This document shows positions 21,401-30,800 of a DNA stretch of 64,000 nucleotides, piece by piece. The translations under genes were made by a program, and so were the position numbers. The stretch lies in contig JAKZZE010000021.1 of assembly GCA_024220505.1 (NCBI GenBank), positions 62,001 to 126,000 of the forward strand. The letters are read 5' to 3'. Numbering within the stretch: the stretch's first letter is position 1; every line of letters starts with the position of its first letter. Source of the DNA: Rhizopus arrhizus. Lineage: Eukaryota; Mucoromycota; Mucoromycetes; Mucorales; Rhizopodaceae. Below the pieces are notes generated by a model. That model did no database searches. It was not told where the DNA came from and saw only the letters and a program-made list of their open reading frames with translations.

Positions 21401-22256
21401 TGTTGGCTTGTTGCATTGGTTTTTTTTGTATGATATCATCCCGAGGCACCATAGTGATTTCATAACCATCCTGCGCAGTAATTGTCCATGAACTTTCGAA
21501 CCAGTCAGGTTTGGGTTTGACTTTTTTTAACCATTCATTTCCAAGTATTATGTCGAATTTTGATTCAAATATAAATGCCCTGAAAGTGTTAACAAAGTTC
21601 TTACCTCTCCCCTTTATTTCCATAGTACAAAGTGCTTCACCAGATATGATTGTTTGTTCACCGTTAGCTGTTTCGACAGCTTGATTAGATACCGTTTTGT
21701 AAGAATCAACTAATGGAATTAACTTAGGATGTATATAATTCGCACTAGCACCAGTATCTATTAAGGCGCGAAAAGTTTGACCCCGTATTATAATATCATA
21801 AGTAGGTAACGCAGTACGAGTATTAGAGACGTTCATCAAAAAATCACGATCAATAGATAAGTCAAAGGAGTAGGGAGAGAGGTCAAGTAAAGAATCTTTA
21901 TTAACACTATCAAAGGAATTCAAATTACTAGGATGTCTGTTTTCATGATTGTTATTACTCTGCTCAAAATTAACAAGGTCAACTTGATAAACTCTGTTGT
22001 TGACTTGAGATCGATTATATTGTTGCCCTTGATGTGAACGGCCATGATTTCTATTTTGTCGTATTCTATTCTGTTCAAATTCACGAACTTCTCGTAGTCT
22101 TGTTCTGCATTCAGCTATCATATGTCCCGATTTATTACACCAGTAGCATATTATATTACTTTTAGGTTTTTGCTGAAATCGATCTTGTTTATGATAATTG
22201 TTTCTGTTGGGCTTGACTATGGCATTTAGTTGTTGCATTAACATAGATAAATCCAT
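18468..22256 (-). CDS. Pol polyprotein of element F (with gag zinc knuckle)
   Basis: 1262 residues from the ATG at 22256; the frame is also open upstream (..KEHVLNDP before the Met), so translation may enter by frameshift from gag. A classical CCHC knuckle CYWCNKSGHMIAEC lies at about 37-50. Protease follows with ALIDTGASANYI (about 165), then reverse transcriptase with FTSLDLTNGFH and VMVYLDDILIF. RNase H has IECDASDFAVG. Integrase has an HHCC finger (HTGYGHSGQ..CPQCQ) and catalytic HLDFIGELP and ISDRGANF. A GPY-type C-terminal module (WMGPYKVI) ends the protein. I see no premature stops. Confidence 0.94.
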   Translation of the reverse strand: MDLSMLMQQLNAIVKPNRNNYHKQDRFQQKPKSNIICYWCNKSGHMIAECRTRLREVREFEQNRIRQNRNHGRSHQGQQYNRSQVNNRVYQVDLVNFEQSNNNHENRHPSNLNSFDSVNKDSLLDLSPYSFDLSIDRDFLMNVSNTRTALPTYDIIIRGQTFRALIDTGASANYIHPKLIPLVDSYKTVSNQAVETANGEQTIISGEALCTMEIKGRGKNFVNTFRAFIFESKFDIILGNEWLKKVKPKPDWFESSWTITAQDGYEITMVPRDDIIQKKPMQQANSMIISAKQVERLFKKNQVTECYFLDVKFKGNRVNCINNINDTNDSWAVEFRKEFPDVFKGHITGLPPMRDTQDIIVTKPDVVPVARPPYKMSPLELAELRKQLDELLDKGLIEPCVSEWSNPVLFVRKPNGDLRMCCDYRMLNKVTLKQKIQLPRIDECLERLYNAKHFTSLDLTNGFHQQRLSDDDSLKTAISTRYGQFCWKVVPFGLSNSGPAFQKMMNNILSEYIDKFVMVYLDDILIFTDGDEELHKKHVKLVLRKLNDAKLIINTKKCLFNRKELTFLGFNISAKGILPAAKKVQAIMEWPVPINVQQVRQFMGLAQHYQRFIKNFAGIAAPLTDLTKGVGAKCRAIQWNEQCQESFDYIKKKISSAPVLMNPDMSKPFRIECDASDFAVGAVLLQEDSQGIWRPLAFESKKLSQTEKGYPAQERELLSILHALRTWRCFIEGSKYQVFTDHLPLKYLRSQKHPTPRLVRWLSEVELYDPEILYKLGKENQIPDLLSRRDGPNASLEERSMQPRYLYHVNATRNESLLLDKDPIQDWPLHYLSKEEKWPTKIREELTKRKHNFIIKDQHVYKKEKIHGSENFMELKFIPFARRADMIDDFHTGYGHSGQASVYQLMKSRVWWPRMKDDISLWISRCPQCQLATSPDRISHHAPMKPLEVPHAFARWHLDFIGELPTTKQGNRWILMAVDYTTNWPIARALQNATGEEIVKFIYEEIVMRFGCPEEIISDRGANFMSKIVKQYIKKIKTKHNLTSAFHPRTNGKCERLNQTFKRMLIKYVNGDVHSWDEYMDTALFACRIRKHATTGFSPFYLTYGIEPRIPGDPHRPFMSEFTEQDPELLSQDALTHLRKLREARYIAEDRLKRQAEIDKTRWDAILKNNQVQLFNIGDYVLLRHESKTGLEFHWMGPYKVINRNLDFNTYQIQEINGKMYNSWVHTDRLHPVKYDGSTIDKSWYIPRITRNESATKLALTT

Positions 22257-22278
22257 AGGATCATTAAGAACATGTTCT

Positions 22279-22670
22279 TGATGATGTATCCATCATTCAT
22301 AACTCGATATGAAAACAGTATTAATAAGCTACATGTAAAATATATCCAATAGATAGGCTACAGGTTAATTCGGATAATCTTCATTAAGGATAAGATGCTG
22401 CGTAATTGCACGGTTAAATTATATTAAATCCAGGAACTAAATCACAGTCAATCGCAGTCAATCATATACGAGTATTCTATGGATAAATGCTTATGATGAC
22501 AAAGATAACAATGGAAGAACACGTAACCATTATCTATTTGTCATCAGTTATATCATACTCATTAATTATTAATCCATGACATGAAATATTATCCGTGTAT
22601 GAAAAGTATAAATAGAGTATCATTTTCTTATTAAATAAAGCAATCTCTTTATCGAGTCTCGTCCTCTCTT
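22279..22670 (+). repeat. Solo LTR J inserted at the gag-pol junction of element F
   Basis: 392 bp flanked by GTTCT on both sides (22274-22278 and 22671-22675). It starts TGATGATG and contains TATAAATAG followed by AATAAAG and GAGTCTCG, a promoter layout like LTRs A-D. Its right end reads CTCTCTT rather than CA, so the exact terminus is uncertain. Removing it reconnects the gag and pol coding sequence of F. Confidence 0.65.
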
Positions 22671-23576
22671 GTTCTTTTCTATTCTTGGATAAATCACTTG
22701 ACGCCCGTTAGGAACGGTTAATCCAGTTTGTCTAGCACTATCATATGCTATAGCAAAACGTGTAGCTTCTTCCAATGTTCTGGGTTCCTTTGTTATAACA
22801 TGAATTCTAACATCATTTTTCAAGCCACGGACGAATCGATCAAGTGCTTCATCATCTGATATTCTAGGAAGGTCCAATAATATGTCTTGGAAGTTGTCAA
22901 CATAGTCTACCACCGAGGTTACTTGTTTCGAATTTGCTAATTTGTCTCTTGCGGCTTGTTCCGAATAAGCTGGTTTAAATGCAAAATCTAACAGTAATTT
23001 GAATCTCTCCCAAGTTGTAGGAGTCTCATTCCTCTGTACTAGTTGATTCCACCATTTTTGCGCTCGACCCCTTAATAGCGTAATTGCATATGGTAATCTT
23101 CTTTCTTGAGGTACATTATTGAATTCATGGTATCTTTCTACTTCTTCAGTCCATAATCCTATAACGGCAGCACTTCTTTCTCCATTATATGTAGATGGTA
23201 TTGGAATACGAACATTGCTTGTTTCATTAGATTTGTTATTTATTGCTGTAGATACAGCACTAGCTATCAACTGGGCCAGATCTTGCATATTTATGTTATT
23301 TTGTGTCATTTTACTATCTTCTATTATAGTGTCTTCTTCAATTAAAGGTTGCTTGTTACTATTTAAAATAAAGCTTGTTGCTATTTTCGAGGCTATTGCG
23401 TCCAAATGTTCTGCTGTTTTGATACTGTAATTTTGTTTTTGGTTTTCAGATAAAGAGGGTACCTTGCGATATAAAATATACTTGCTTCTAAATTCTGGTG
23501 GAAGTAACTTGTTTACTCTTTCTTCAATTTCAAATGTCTTTTGTTCTTGAGATAAGGGATTCTTTCCACTTGACAT
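22620..23576 (-). pseudogene. Gag of element F, 3' end displaced by solo LTR J
   Basis: The listed frame is 318 residues, but its last codons (after ..RIEKNK) are LTR J sequence. The body has the retrotransposon gag capsid pattern (WWNQLVQRNETPTTWERF, VRGLKNDVRIHV). Before the J insertion gag would have run into the pol region in a different frame (pol is one base back), as in Ty3-type gag-pol frameshifting. The original protein would have supplied the capsid. Whether this copy still makes a usable Gag is doubtful. Confidence 0.85.
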
Positions 23577-23617
23577 TAATTTTAATTCGTTGTTGCAAAG
23601 ACTTGCAGATTTTTACA

Positions 23618-23632
23618 ACAGATGCTACCAAT
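23618..23632 (-). promoter_or_regulatory. tRNA primer binding site of element F
   Basis: Two bases inside the 5' LTR the minus strand reads TGGTAGCATCTG, complementary to the 3' end of a tRNA ending CAGAUGCUACCA. This is the classical minus-strand primer site and contrasts with elements A-C. Confidence 0.75.
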
Positions 23633-23908
23633 TGTCGTGGTTGATCACAAAGAGTTCTTTTTATGGAAAATAACAAATATATAATATGTATAAAAGTAGT
23701 TAACAGATAATTTATCAAATAGTGAATAATCCTTTATTTAATTAAAATAGACGAATATTTATATTATTTCTATATGCTGCGGTTGTGTATCTATTATTTT
23801 AATATTGAATGTATGGTGCTGCGGTTTCTACTGCGGTTGATATATTGCTTTTGAATAGCCAAAAGAAGTACAATGTAGCATACCAAATTTAGAATGAAAA
23901 GTATGACA
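23633..23908 (-). repeat. 5' LTR of element F
   Basis: 276 bp, differing from the 3' LTR at one visible base (GGTGCTGC here, GGTGTTGC there). Followed on the plus strand by the target duplication CTTT. Confidence 0.9.
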
Positions 23909-23912
23909 CTTT

Positions 23913-24824
23913 CATTAGAGTAAAAGTTATGCAAAAAGTAGATGACAATGTATGAGCATCTACAGGGAATCGAACGAACGACCTCCACATTTCAAAGCTA
24001 TCGACATAGCTATTTGACCATGAATGCTGATTTGCCGATGATATGTGGCTAAATTCGTCTCTTCGTCCTCCATTTAATCACGTGTTTTGCGGACCGGATG
24101 GATGTTGTTCGGATCGGGCAGTATTTTCTTATTGTTTGGTGCTTTTATGGCTGTATTGGAAAATAGTGTGGAGTTACACAGATGGACTGTTTAGCACAGA
24201 CGCGAGAAATACTAGAGTTCCTGCAAAGCTAATTACTTATGAAGATCCTATTGTGCCTAAAGGAATACAATGTCAAAAACTCAGTTGATTTAGAAGAACG
24301 AGAAATAACGGAATGTTAAAAGAGCTTTATTATAAATAGTGTTGTTGACACAATAATAAACGATATACAGTCTTCTTCCCATTTTTTATATACTTACTTT
24401 ACGCCTTTAAAGTCTTACTGCCTAAAGAAGTTCCCATACTAGTAATTGAAAGTTATATTATTCAAGGTAAACATAGTTGGGGAAAACACACATATCACCG
24501 ATTTTCGTTTTGCAAGTCCTTCTGTCATCAAATTTCTGATTTTTGACGCGGATTTTCTCGACCTTCAGAAGTCGTATCTCGACCCGGATTTTTTTAATGA
24601 TCTTGTACTTGCCCGCACTCTTGCTTGGGGTAATAGGATGGAGAAAAAAAACAACGGAACTTCGAGAATCTCGCAGTTGACCATTTTAGGTATAATAAAC
24701 TCCGCTTGAAAATAGCAGAATCGTGTTCTGTGACCCCAATAACCATATTAAGCATATTAAACTCCGCGTGCGGAGTTTATATATGTATATATAGTATGTG
24801 GACGGTAAATCTTTCACAGATCCA
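23913..24824. repeat. Repeat ER, copy 1, right part
   Basis: 912 bases that complete the 1067-bp ER unit; the other copy is at 35197-37060. It contains a 74-nt tRNA-like stretch (minus strand 24028-23955). It also has two short plus-strand frames without recognisable domains (24043-24288, 24446-24709) and near its right end a hairpin AACTCCGCGTGCGGAGTT followed by TATATATGTATATATAG. It begins TG and ends CA like an LTR but no target duplication flanks either copy. Class unknown. Confidence 0.8.
23955..24028 (-). repeat. tRNA-like sequence in repeat ER (SINE-head or tRNA relic)
   Basis: 74 nt on the minus strand. The acceptor ends pair (AGCAT..ATGCT) and a good B box (GTTCGATTCC) is present. 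The anticodon and T stems do not pair, so it is not a working tRNA. Its acceptor end resembles the tRNA predicted from the primer site of element F. Confidence 0.4.
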
Positions 24825-25244
24825 TTCAGTCATTCAATATTCAAAACACCAATCTCCTAATTCGGACCGACAACACCACTTCATTGAGTTATATCAACAA
24901 GCAAGGGGGGACACGTTTACTATCGTTAATGACTCTAGCAATAGATCCGTGGAAGTATTGTCTGAAACACCAGATCCACTTAACAGCCCAACATATACCG
25001 GGTGTGGAGAACAACATAGCGGACAGGGAATCACGCAAGATATTTTACATGAACCAGTGGAGAATACACCCAACAACGTTTCAAACCCTGCAACAACAAT
25101 TTGGGTTCCACGACGTAGATCTGTTTGCCGATCGAATTACACACATGCTCCCAAAGTACGTGTCTTGGAAACCAGATCCGGGCGCGCTTACCCACGACGC
25201 ATTCAGTCTCAGCTGGTCTCAGTTCCGCAATCCTTGGATCAACT
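24825..25244 (+). pseudogene. DIRS retrotransposon RT/RNase H region, 5' piece
   Basis: The plus strand reads LLIRTDNTTSLSYINKQGG, then HIPGVENNIADRESR and DLFADRITHMLPKYVSWKPDPGA, the RNase H region typical of DIRS-type (tyrosine recombinase) retrotransposons. The N-terminal RT is missing where ER ends. The frame is interrupted by LTR D at 25245 and continues in phase at 25818. Confidence 0.8.
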
Positions 25245-25812
25245 TGTTGTATAATGGTTAAGGTAATTTAGGAAAAGGTAGAAACAAAGATCAAGAAACA
25301 GTTTGAGTACTTTTTGAGACTGATCTTTATTTCAGTTTAAGTTAAAGTAAAAATTATTCTAATTGAAGACAGGTATTTATATCTTATTGAGTGAGTGGCT
25401 TGATATCTTCTATTGTAAGCGTTCTTCTAATATTCAGGTACTTTAACAAGTGTCATCTATAATTATGATTATAAAAACTTTTCATTTGTTCTTTCGTATG
25501 TCTGTCATAGATTATCTTTTATTCTGGGAATTCCTCACTGATTTGAATAACGTTATTTTACGCGTTATTTCAATTATGTGAAAGATTAGCAATATTCCTG
25601 ATATTGGATTGGATCTTGTTATTTTAGTTGATACTTCTTCTTATCAAAGAACTCTCATTAATACAAAACATATTCTAAAAGAATATGTTTAATTGGAATT
25701 GATTGTGTAATCTTATTTAAATAAACTTATATTTTTATTTTCTTTAATTATGATCTTGTATTAAGACTTATATTTATCAATGTCAATTACAATCAGTTGC
25801 TGTTCTACAACA
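25245..25812 (-). repeat. Solo LTR D, complete copy, in a DIRS element
   Basis: 568 bp flanked by the target duplication CAACT (25240-25244 and 25813-25817). Read on the minus strand it starts TGTTGTAGAACAGC, the same 14 bases that start LTR C, and ends TATACAACA. It has TATAAATAC and CAGTCTCAAAAAG like the other LTRs of this group. No internal region is present. Confidence 0.92.
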
Positions 25813-25817
25813 CAACT

Positions 25818-26089
25818 CTCCTTGGAACATGATCACCAAGTGTCTACAAAAATTACTACACGAGTGGGTTCCACGGGCGACCATTGTGATACCTCATTGG
25901 CCGTTTCAAGTGTGCTATCCTCTTCTGGAAACACTGGCGATACAACCACCAGTTCTTCTGACACGTCGAAATCTTCAGGTGATGTATCCACAAGCAATCA
26001 ATCCTTTACGGCAGAAGAATTGGGAGCTTTCCGTGTGGCATATTGAGATATTTGATACTTATAATATGAAAACAGTAAGAAGTCAATAG
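25818..26089 (+). pseudogene. DIRS RT/RNase H C-terminal piece
   Basis: Removing LTR D and one CAACT restores ..FRNPWINSPWNMITKCLQKL.., the expected continuation of a DIRS polyprotein. The frame goes on through PHWPFQVCYPLL and NWELSVWHIE to a stop at 26087-26089. Confidence 0.8.
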
Positions 26090-26233
26090 CTAACAACTAC
26101 TATTTATTAAGAAAACGGAGAGGAACTAATAATTTAGAATGAACCCTGGATTATATTGTCTGACTATTAATTATATAGTCTGACGTAGGCTTGACTGAGG
26201 TCAATCATAAAATAATAAATAAAGACATCATTA

Positions 26234-26866
26234 ATGACCAAACACGACACATATCTCAACAAAAAATTTGGAACCTCAGCCGAACTCACTATAGACTCTC
26301 AGCAATTTCTCTCTACTTCTCTCACTTGCGATTCTACTACCAACCGTACGTATAAAGCTGCACAACTTGCTTTTGTTGATTGGGCACTTCAAAACAACAT
26401 TTCAATCAATACTTTTTCGGCTGACGATTTGGTAAACTTTCTGGTTCATATTCGATATTCTCGTAATTATCAACTCAATACTTTAAAACTTTGGCGTTCG
26501 GCTATTTCTCGCTTCCACCGTGAGCCTTCGACTCTCGCAAACTGTTCTTCACTCCATGGTTTTTTCTCGACTGTCGCTTCTGAAACAGCTCCTCGGCACA
26601 TTCATCGGCCTACTATTGATTTTTCTCCTACTTTGGTTCACTTATCCAACATTTTGTCTGACAACTCTACCTCTCTTACTTTGTTGCAACAAAAACTGGC
26701 TTTTCTTTTGGGTATGGTTGCTCTTCTCCGTCCTTCTGATCTGGCTCGTATTTCATTATTATCTGCTAAAGTGGATCCTCAATCGGGTATTCTTACGTTC
26801 GATATTGTTGCTCCTAAAGAACGTCGTAATCAGGTCCGTATTATCAAACCGTTTCACATACACTAG
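26234..26866 (+). pseudogene. DIRS tyrosine recombinase, truncated
   Basis: 210 residues starting MTKHDTYLNKKFG. An N-terminal core-binding region is followed by LLRPSDLARI, which carries the first catalytic arginine of tyrosine recombinases in DIRS elements. The frame ends shortly after, so the remaining catalytic Arg/His and the Tyr nucleophile are absent. In DIRS elements this enzyme inserts the circular cDNA. The 145 bases before it are the normal gap after the RT/RNase H frame. Confidence 0.8.
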
Positions 26867-27033
26867 GTGAAAAAATAGGGACAACCTACCCTAAAATAAT
26901 TTTTAACATTTTTTTTTCTCCTCCACTCCGTACGACATCCAAGCCATGCCTATAGAGCGTAACCTTAGGTAGTGAGTATTACGTTTCCCGCATGTAAAAC
27001 TGATCAGGATAACATATGGCGGAAGAAAAGAGG
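26867..27033. other. Unassigned sequence between DIRS and solo LTR A2
   Basis: It contains GGTGAAAAAATAGGGACAACC just after TA, which may be a transposon end belonging with the Tc1 remnant at 33397-33598 on the other side of A2 and C. That pairing is inference. Confidence 0.3.
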
Positions 27034-27249
27034 AAATATGAGATATTTGCAGATAATAAAGTGAGAAAAAAGAAAGGAAATAGTGCTTGAAAACTAGTGA
27101 ATGAGTCTCTATGTAACCTCTTTATTAGATTTCAAGACGAGAGAGAGAACCCATTTAATCAAACTACGCCTTTATATAGGAAATGAAATTATTCAGGGAC
27201 CGAAGTGAGTTCAAGGTCAATTTTAGTATTGAGTTTGAACAATATAAAC

Positions 27250-27812
27250 TGTTGTAGAACAGCGTCTGATCATAACGGACATTGAATAATCACAACTAAA
27301 AGAAGTATATTAAAACTGATAAATCTTTATCAAATAAAATATATTCTTCTTCTTTTTTATATAAAACTATCACTATTAGATTCATCCTATAAAGTAAACA
27401 TGAACAATAAATAAGTCATGACCTTTATTATTCATCATTTCTGTAAATGAATAATAATGGATCAGGTACCTAGTCAACTATGATCTGACTGGAGGCATTT
27501 CATATAAATATATCTTTCCTCTCAATGAAGACGGGACAATTCTCCCAGATCAGTTAAAGAACAATAAGATCTATAAAACAACGAATTAAAAATTTTCATA
27601 ATCGATTCAGTGATCATTCTTCAATCAAACATGTCAATTATTGGATCTACGCTCATAACAACTCATTTACCCGCCAACTGATAGAAGAATATAAATAGTA
27701 GACTTTGTAATGATTTCTTTTTAATAATTAAGATTGTCTTAAATAAAGTTCAGTCTCAAAAAGTATTCTTTGGTTTTTATCGCTACCTTAATTACTTTAC
27801 CAGAACATAACA
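27250..27812 (+). repeat. 5' LTR of element C
   Basis: Starts TGTTGTAGAACAGC, ends CATAACA. TATAAATAGT is followed about 65 bases later by CAGTCTCAAAAAGTA; the last 10 bases (27756-27765) are complementary to the site at 27816-27825. Confidence 0.92.
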
Positions 27813-27815
27813 TTT

Positions 27816-27825
27816 TACTTTTTGA
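27816..27825 (+). promoter_or_regulatory. Proposed self-primer binding site of element C
   Basis: TACTTTTTGA, three bases after the LTR, is the exact reverse complement of TCAAAAAGTA in the LTR and is followed by ATTC as in elements A and B. No tRNA-type TGG site is present. Confidence 0.6.
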
Positions 27826-27845
27826 ATTCAAAACTTTATCGCAAT

Positions 27846-30800
27846 ATGTCTACTCCTCAAGAAACTCCCATGGTTGATCCCATTGTAACAAGCACCCCTG
27901 AAAGTCAAAGTTCTATGATCTCTGATCTTTCTTCTTCTATGTCTGAACCTCAAGGAAGTATGGCTAGCAAGTATGCTTCTGAACCTACTCCCATGGACAC
28001 TGATACTGCTGCTCCTACTCCCAAGGTAACTGACTCCACTGCTGACATCATAAGGCGTAAGACACACATCATTGAAAATTTGAAGAATCAAGCCAAGATC
28101 CACTTTATGGAGTATATGGTCTTAAATGAAGATGATTCTGATCCTGCTGCTGCTCTTACTGCCCATGAAAAGTTCAAGGAGTGTGAACAAAAGGTGAACA
28201 GGGCAAAGGAAGCTCTTAAATCCTTTTCTGCTATGTTCGAAGAAGTGAAGACCCCAAGTGATGGTCCAAGTAATCATTCTCTTCGATTGGTGGTCCCAAA
28301 TGATTTGCCTACATTGCAGTTAAAAGGTGATGCTATTTGGAGGAAAAAGGCTGAGTGCTACGACAGTGCTTACGATTTTTGTAACACTTTTGAAACTGTC
28401 TTACGTGCTCATGGTCAAGCCTTGAACTCCAATTGGGAACGTTTGCTGCCACTTTGTATGAACCCCGAACAAGTCTCTTGGTGCAGGGAAGCGCTGCTAG
28501 AAAAAAGTTTTTCTTGGAAGCAAGTCCGCCCTATGATCTTGGATCACTTCGACACCCCTTACCGCAAGTTCTTATTGATGGTTGAAGTTGGTTCCATGTG
28601 TCAAGGCACTTACGAGAGCAACCGGGAATATTCAAACCGTTTCCAGAAGATGCGCCGTGAAGCTGGTATGGAAGACAGTACTCTCCTTGCTGTCACTTAC
28701 TTTGCTTCCTTAAAAGCATCCGTCAAGTCTGTCGCGCAATTAGCGATATCCTCTCACTTTGGTTCTCGTTTACCTAGTTCGATTACCCAAATTATCGACT
28801 TGGTACTTGCCTCTGGTGAAGATTCTGCTTTTGCTGCCAAGACTCCCCATAAACGTGCTCGTCCTATGAACGATGATGAACGTATACCTCGTCATGCTGG
28901 CAATACTAGTAAAGCTCCTTTTGGAACTAGTAAAGTATTGACCAACAAGTATAAGACACCCATGGCAAATAAGGGAAAATCTAAAACCAAGCCATGTACT
29001 TACTGCCGCAAAGAATGGTTCCAAGGTCATAAGTGCAATGAATATCTAGTTGCTAAAAATAGTAATAGCAACAATAAAGATAATGCACAGATAAACCGAA
29101 TGGCCGTAAGAACTGTAAACCAAAATGTATCCGATGAAGAGGATGATTGTGAAATAAACAGCCCTCTCAACCGTATGGCACTTGACTGTAAGTCTAAAAA
29201 AGAAAAAGAATTAATAGTTACTCGAGACTTTAAAAGTACTAATGATAATTCTATAACTTTTCCTATACTTGCAAACAATAGAAAAGCCATCACGATCTTG
29301 GATACTGGAGCAAATTTTTCTTCTATAAATAAAAAATTTTGTTTCCAAAATAATTTTTTAATTATTCCTCCTAAAAATAATAATGTCATAAAGTTAGCTG
29401 ACTGTAACTCTACTATTAAGAGAATTGGTTTAACTGAAGTAAACATTAAGTGTAATGGAAAATCCTTTAATCATACCTTTGAAGTAATGAATTTAACAAA
29501 TAATCATGATATGAGTATTGGTACTGATTTTATGAGTAAACTTGGTATTGGTCTTACTGGTCTTCCTTACAAATGGGATGATAGTAAAGTATCTTTAGAC
29601 AATTCCAAAGTACCTGAACATAAATTCAATGACTTTAGTGAACTCTTGAATAAAGTTGATGATGAGATGACTGAATTAGAGAACTGCCCCGCTGGTTCAT
29701 CTAATGAATATCAACAAGCATTAAACTATATTAAACCATTAATTCAATTAAATCAAGCAATACCTAAAGGTTCCTTTTGTACTATACCGGAATCTGTTGT
29801 CTCGATTGAAGCTCCTGAAGGTGTCACATCTTATCGACGTCCCTATCCTGTGCCTTTAGCATATCATAAGATAGTACAAGATCAGATAGATGAATGGCTG
29901 GAGAATGGTGTAATCAAGAGAGCTCCTGCTAATACCGAGTGGAACTCAGCTTTGACTGTAGTAAAGAAGACCAATGCTAAGGGTGAAGTAACTGGTTACC
30001 GTGTGTGCCATGATCCCAGACATGTTAATGCTCTTCTAAAGTCAATTGACAGAATGCCCTTGCCTAAAATTTCTGAGCTATTTGAGGAATTGAAAGGAGC
30101 AACTGTATATTCCACTTTGGATCTTAAATCTGCTTTTAACTCTTTAAAAATGAATGAAGAGCATGCACATAAATTAGCTTTCTCTTGGAACTCTGTACAG
30201 TATATACCTGTTGGTACACCTTTTGGTCTAAAGCATGTATCCAGTGTAATGCAGAGAACTATGAGCATCGCATTAGAAAACATGTCCTTTGCTAAATGTT
30301 TTGTTGATGACATAGTTGTAGCATCTACTTCCATTGAAGAGCATAAGCAACACTTAAAACAAGTAATTGATAAACTTACTAAAGTAAATCTCAAGTTAAA
30401 TCCTGATAAATGTACATTTTTTCAAAGCAAAATTAATTTACTTGGCTTCAGAATATCGCCTAAAGGTGTTTCTCTTGACCTTCGTAAAGTTGCTAATGTG
30501 CAAGAATTTCCTGTCCCCAAAACTGGAAAGGATATAATGAGATACTGTGGACTCATAAATTATTTCCGTCCTCATATTCCTAAAGCATCTACACTGTTAG
30601 CTCCACTGGATGCCTTAAGAAACGAAAAATCATTAATTAAATTATGGAATGATAAACACCAACAATGTTTTGACAACTTAAAGAAAGTATTGTTAGAAAA
30701 TGTAATTCTTTCATACCCTGATTTGAATCAAACTTTCTATGTCGCTACCGATGCCTCTAACGTTGGTATAGGTGTAATTCTGTATCAAAAGATAAATGGG

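Larger units (their letters stand above)
18117..23908 (-). mobile_element. Element F: Ty3/gypsy LTR retrotransposon inside repeat ER
   Basis: 5792 bp including a nested solo LTR. The 276-bp LTRs (18117-18392 and 23633-23908) differ at one position that I can see. The target duplication is CTTT (18113-18116 and 23909-23912), confirmed by the uninterrupted sequence TCTTCTTTCATTAG in the other ER copy near 35345. The purine tract AAGGGGGGTAA (minus strand) precedes the 3' LTR. Unlike elements A-C it has a normal tRNA primer site, separate gag and pol frames, and no chromodomain that I can recognise. Confidence 0.93.

Noticed and set aside
23955..24028. Functional tRNA gene
   Set aside because: Length, acceptor pairing and B box fit, but anticodon and T stems do not pair.
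27822..27845. Earlier start for the element C polyprotein
   Set aside because: The frame is open upstream but starts with TTG and overlaps the proposed primer site; the first ATG is at 27846.
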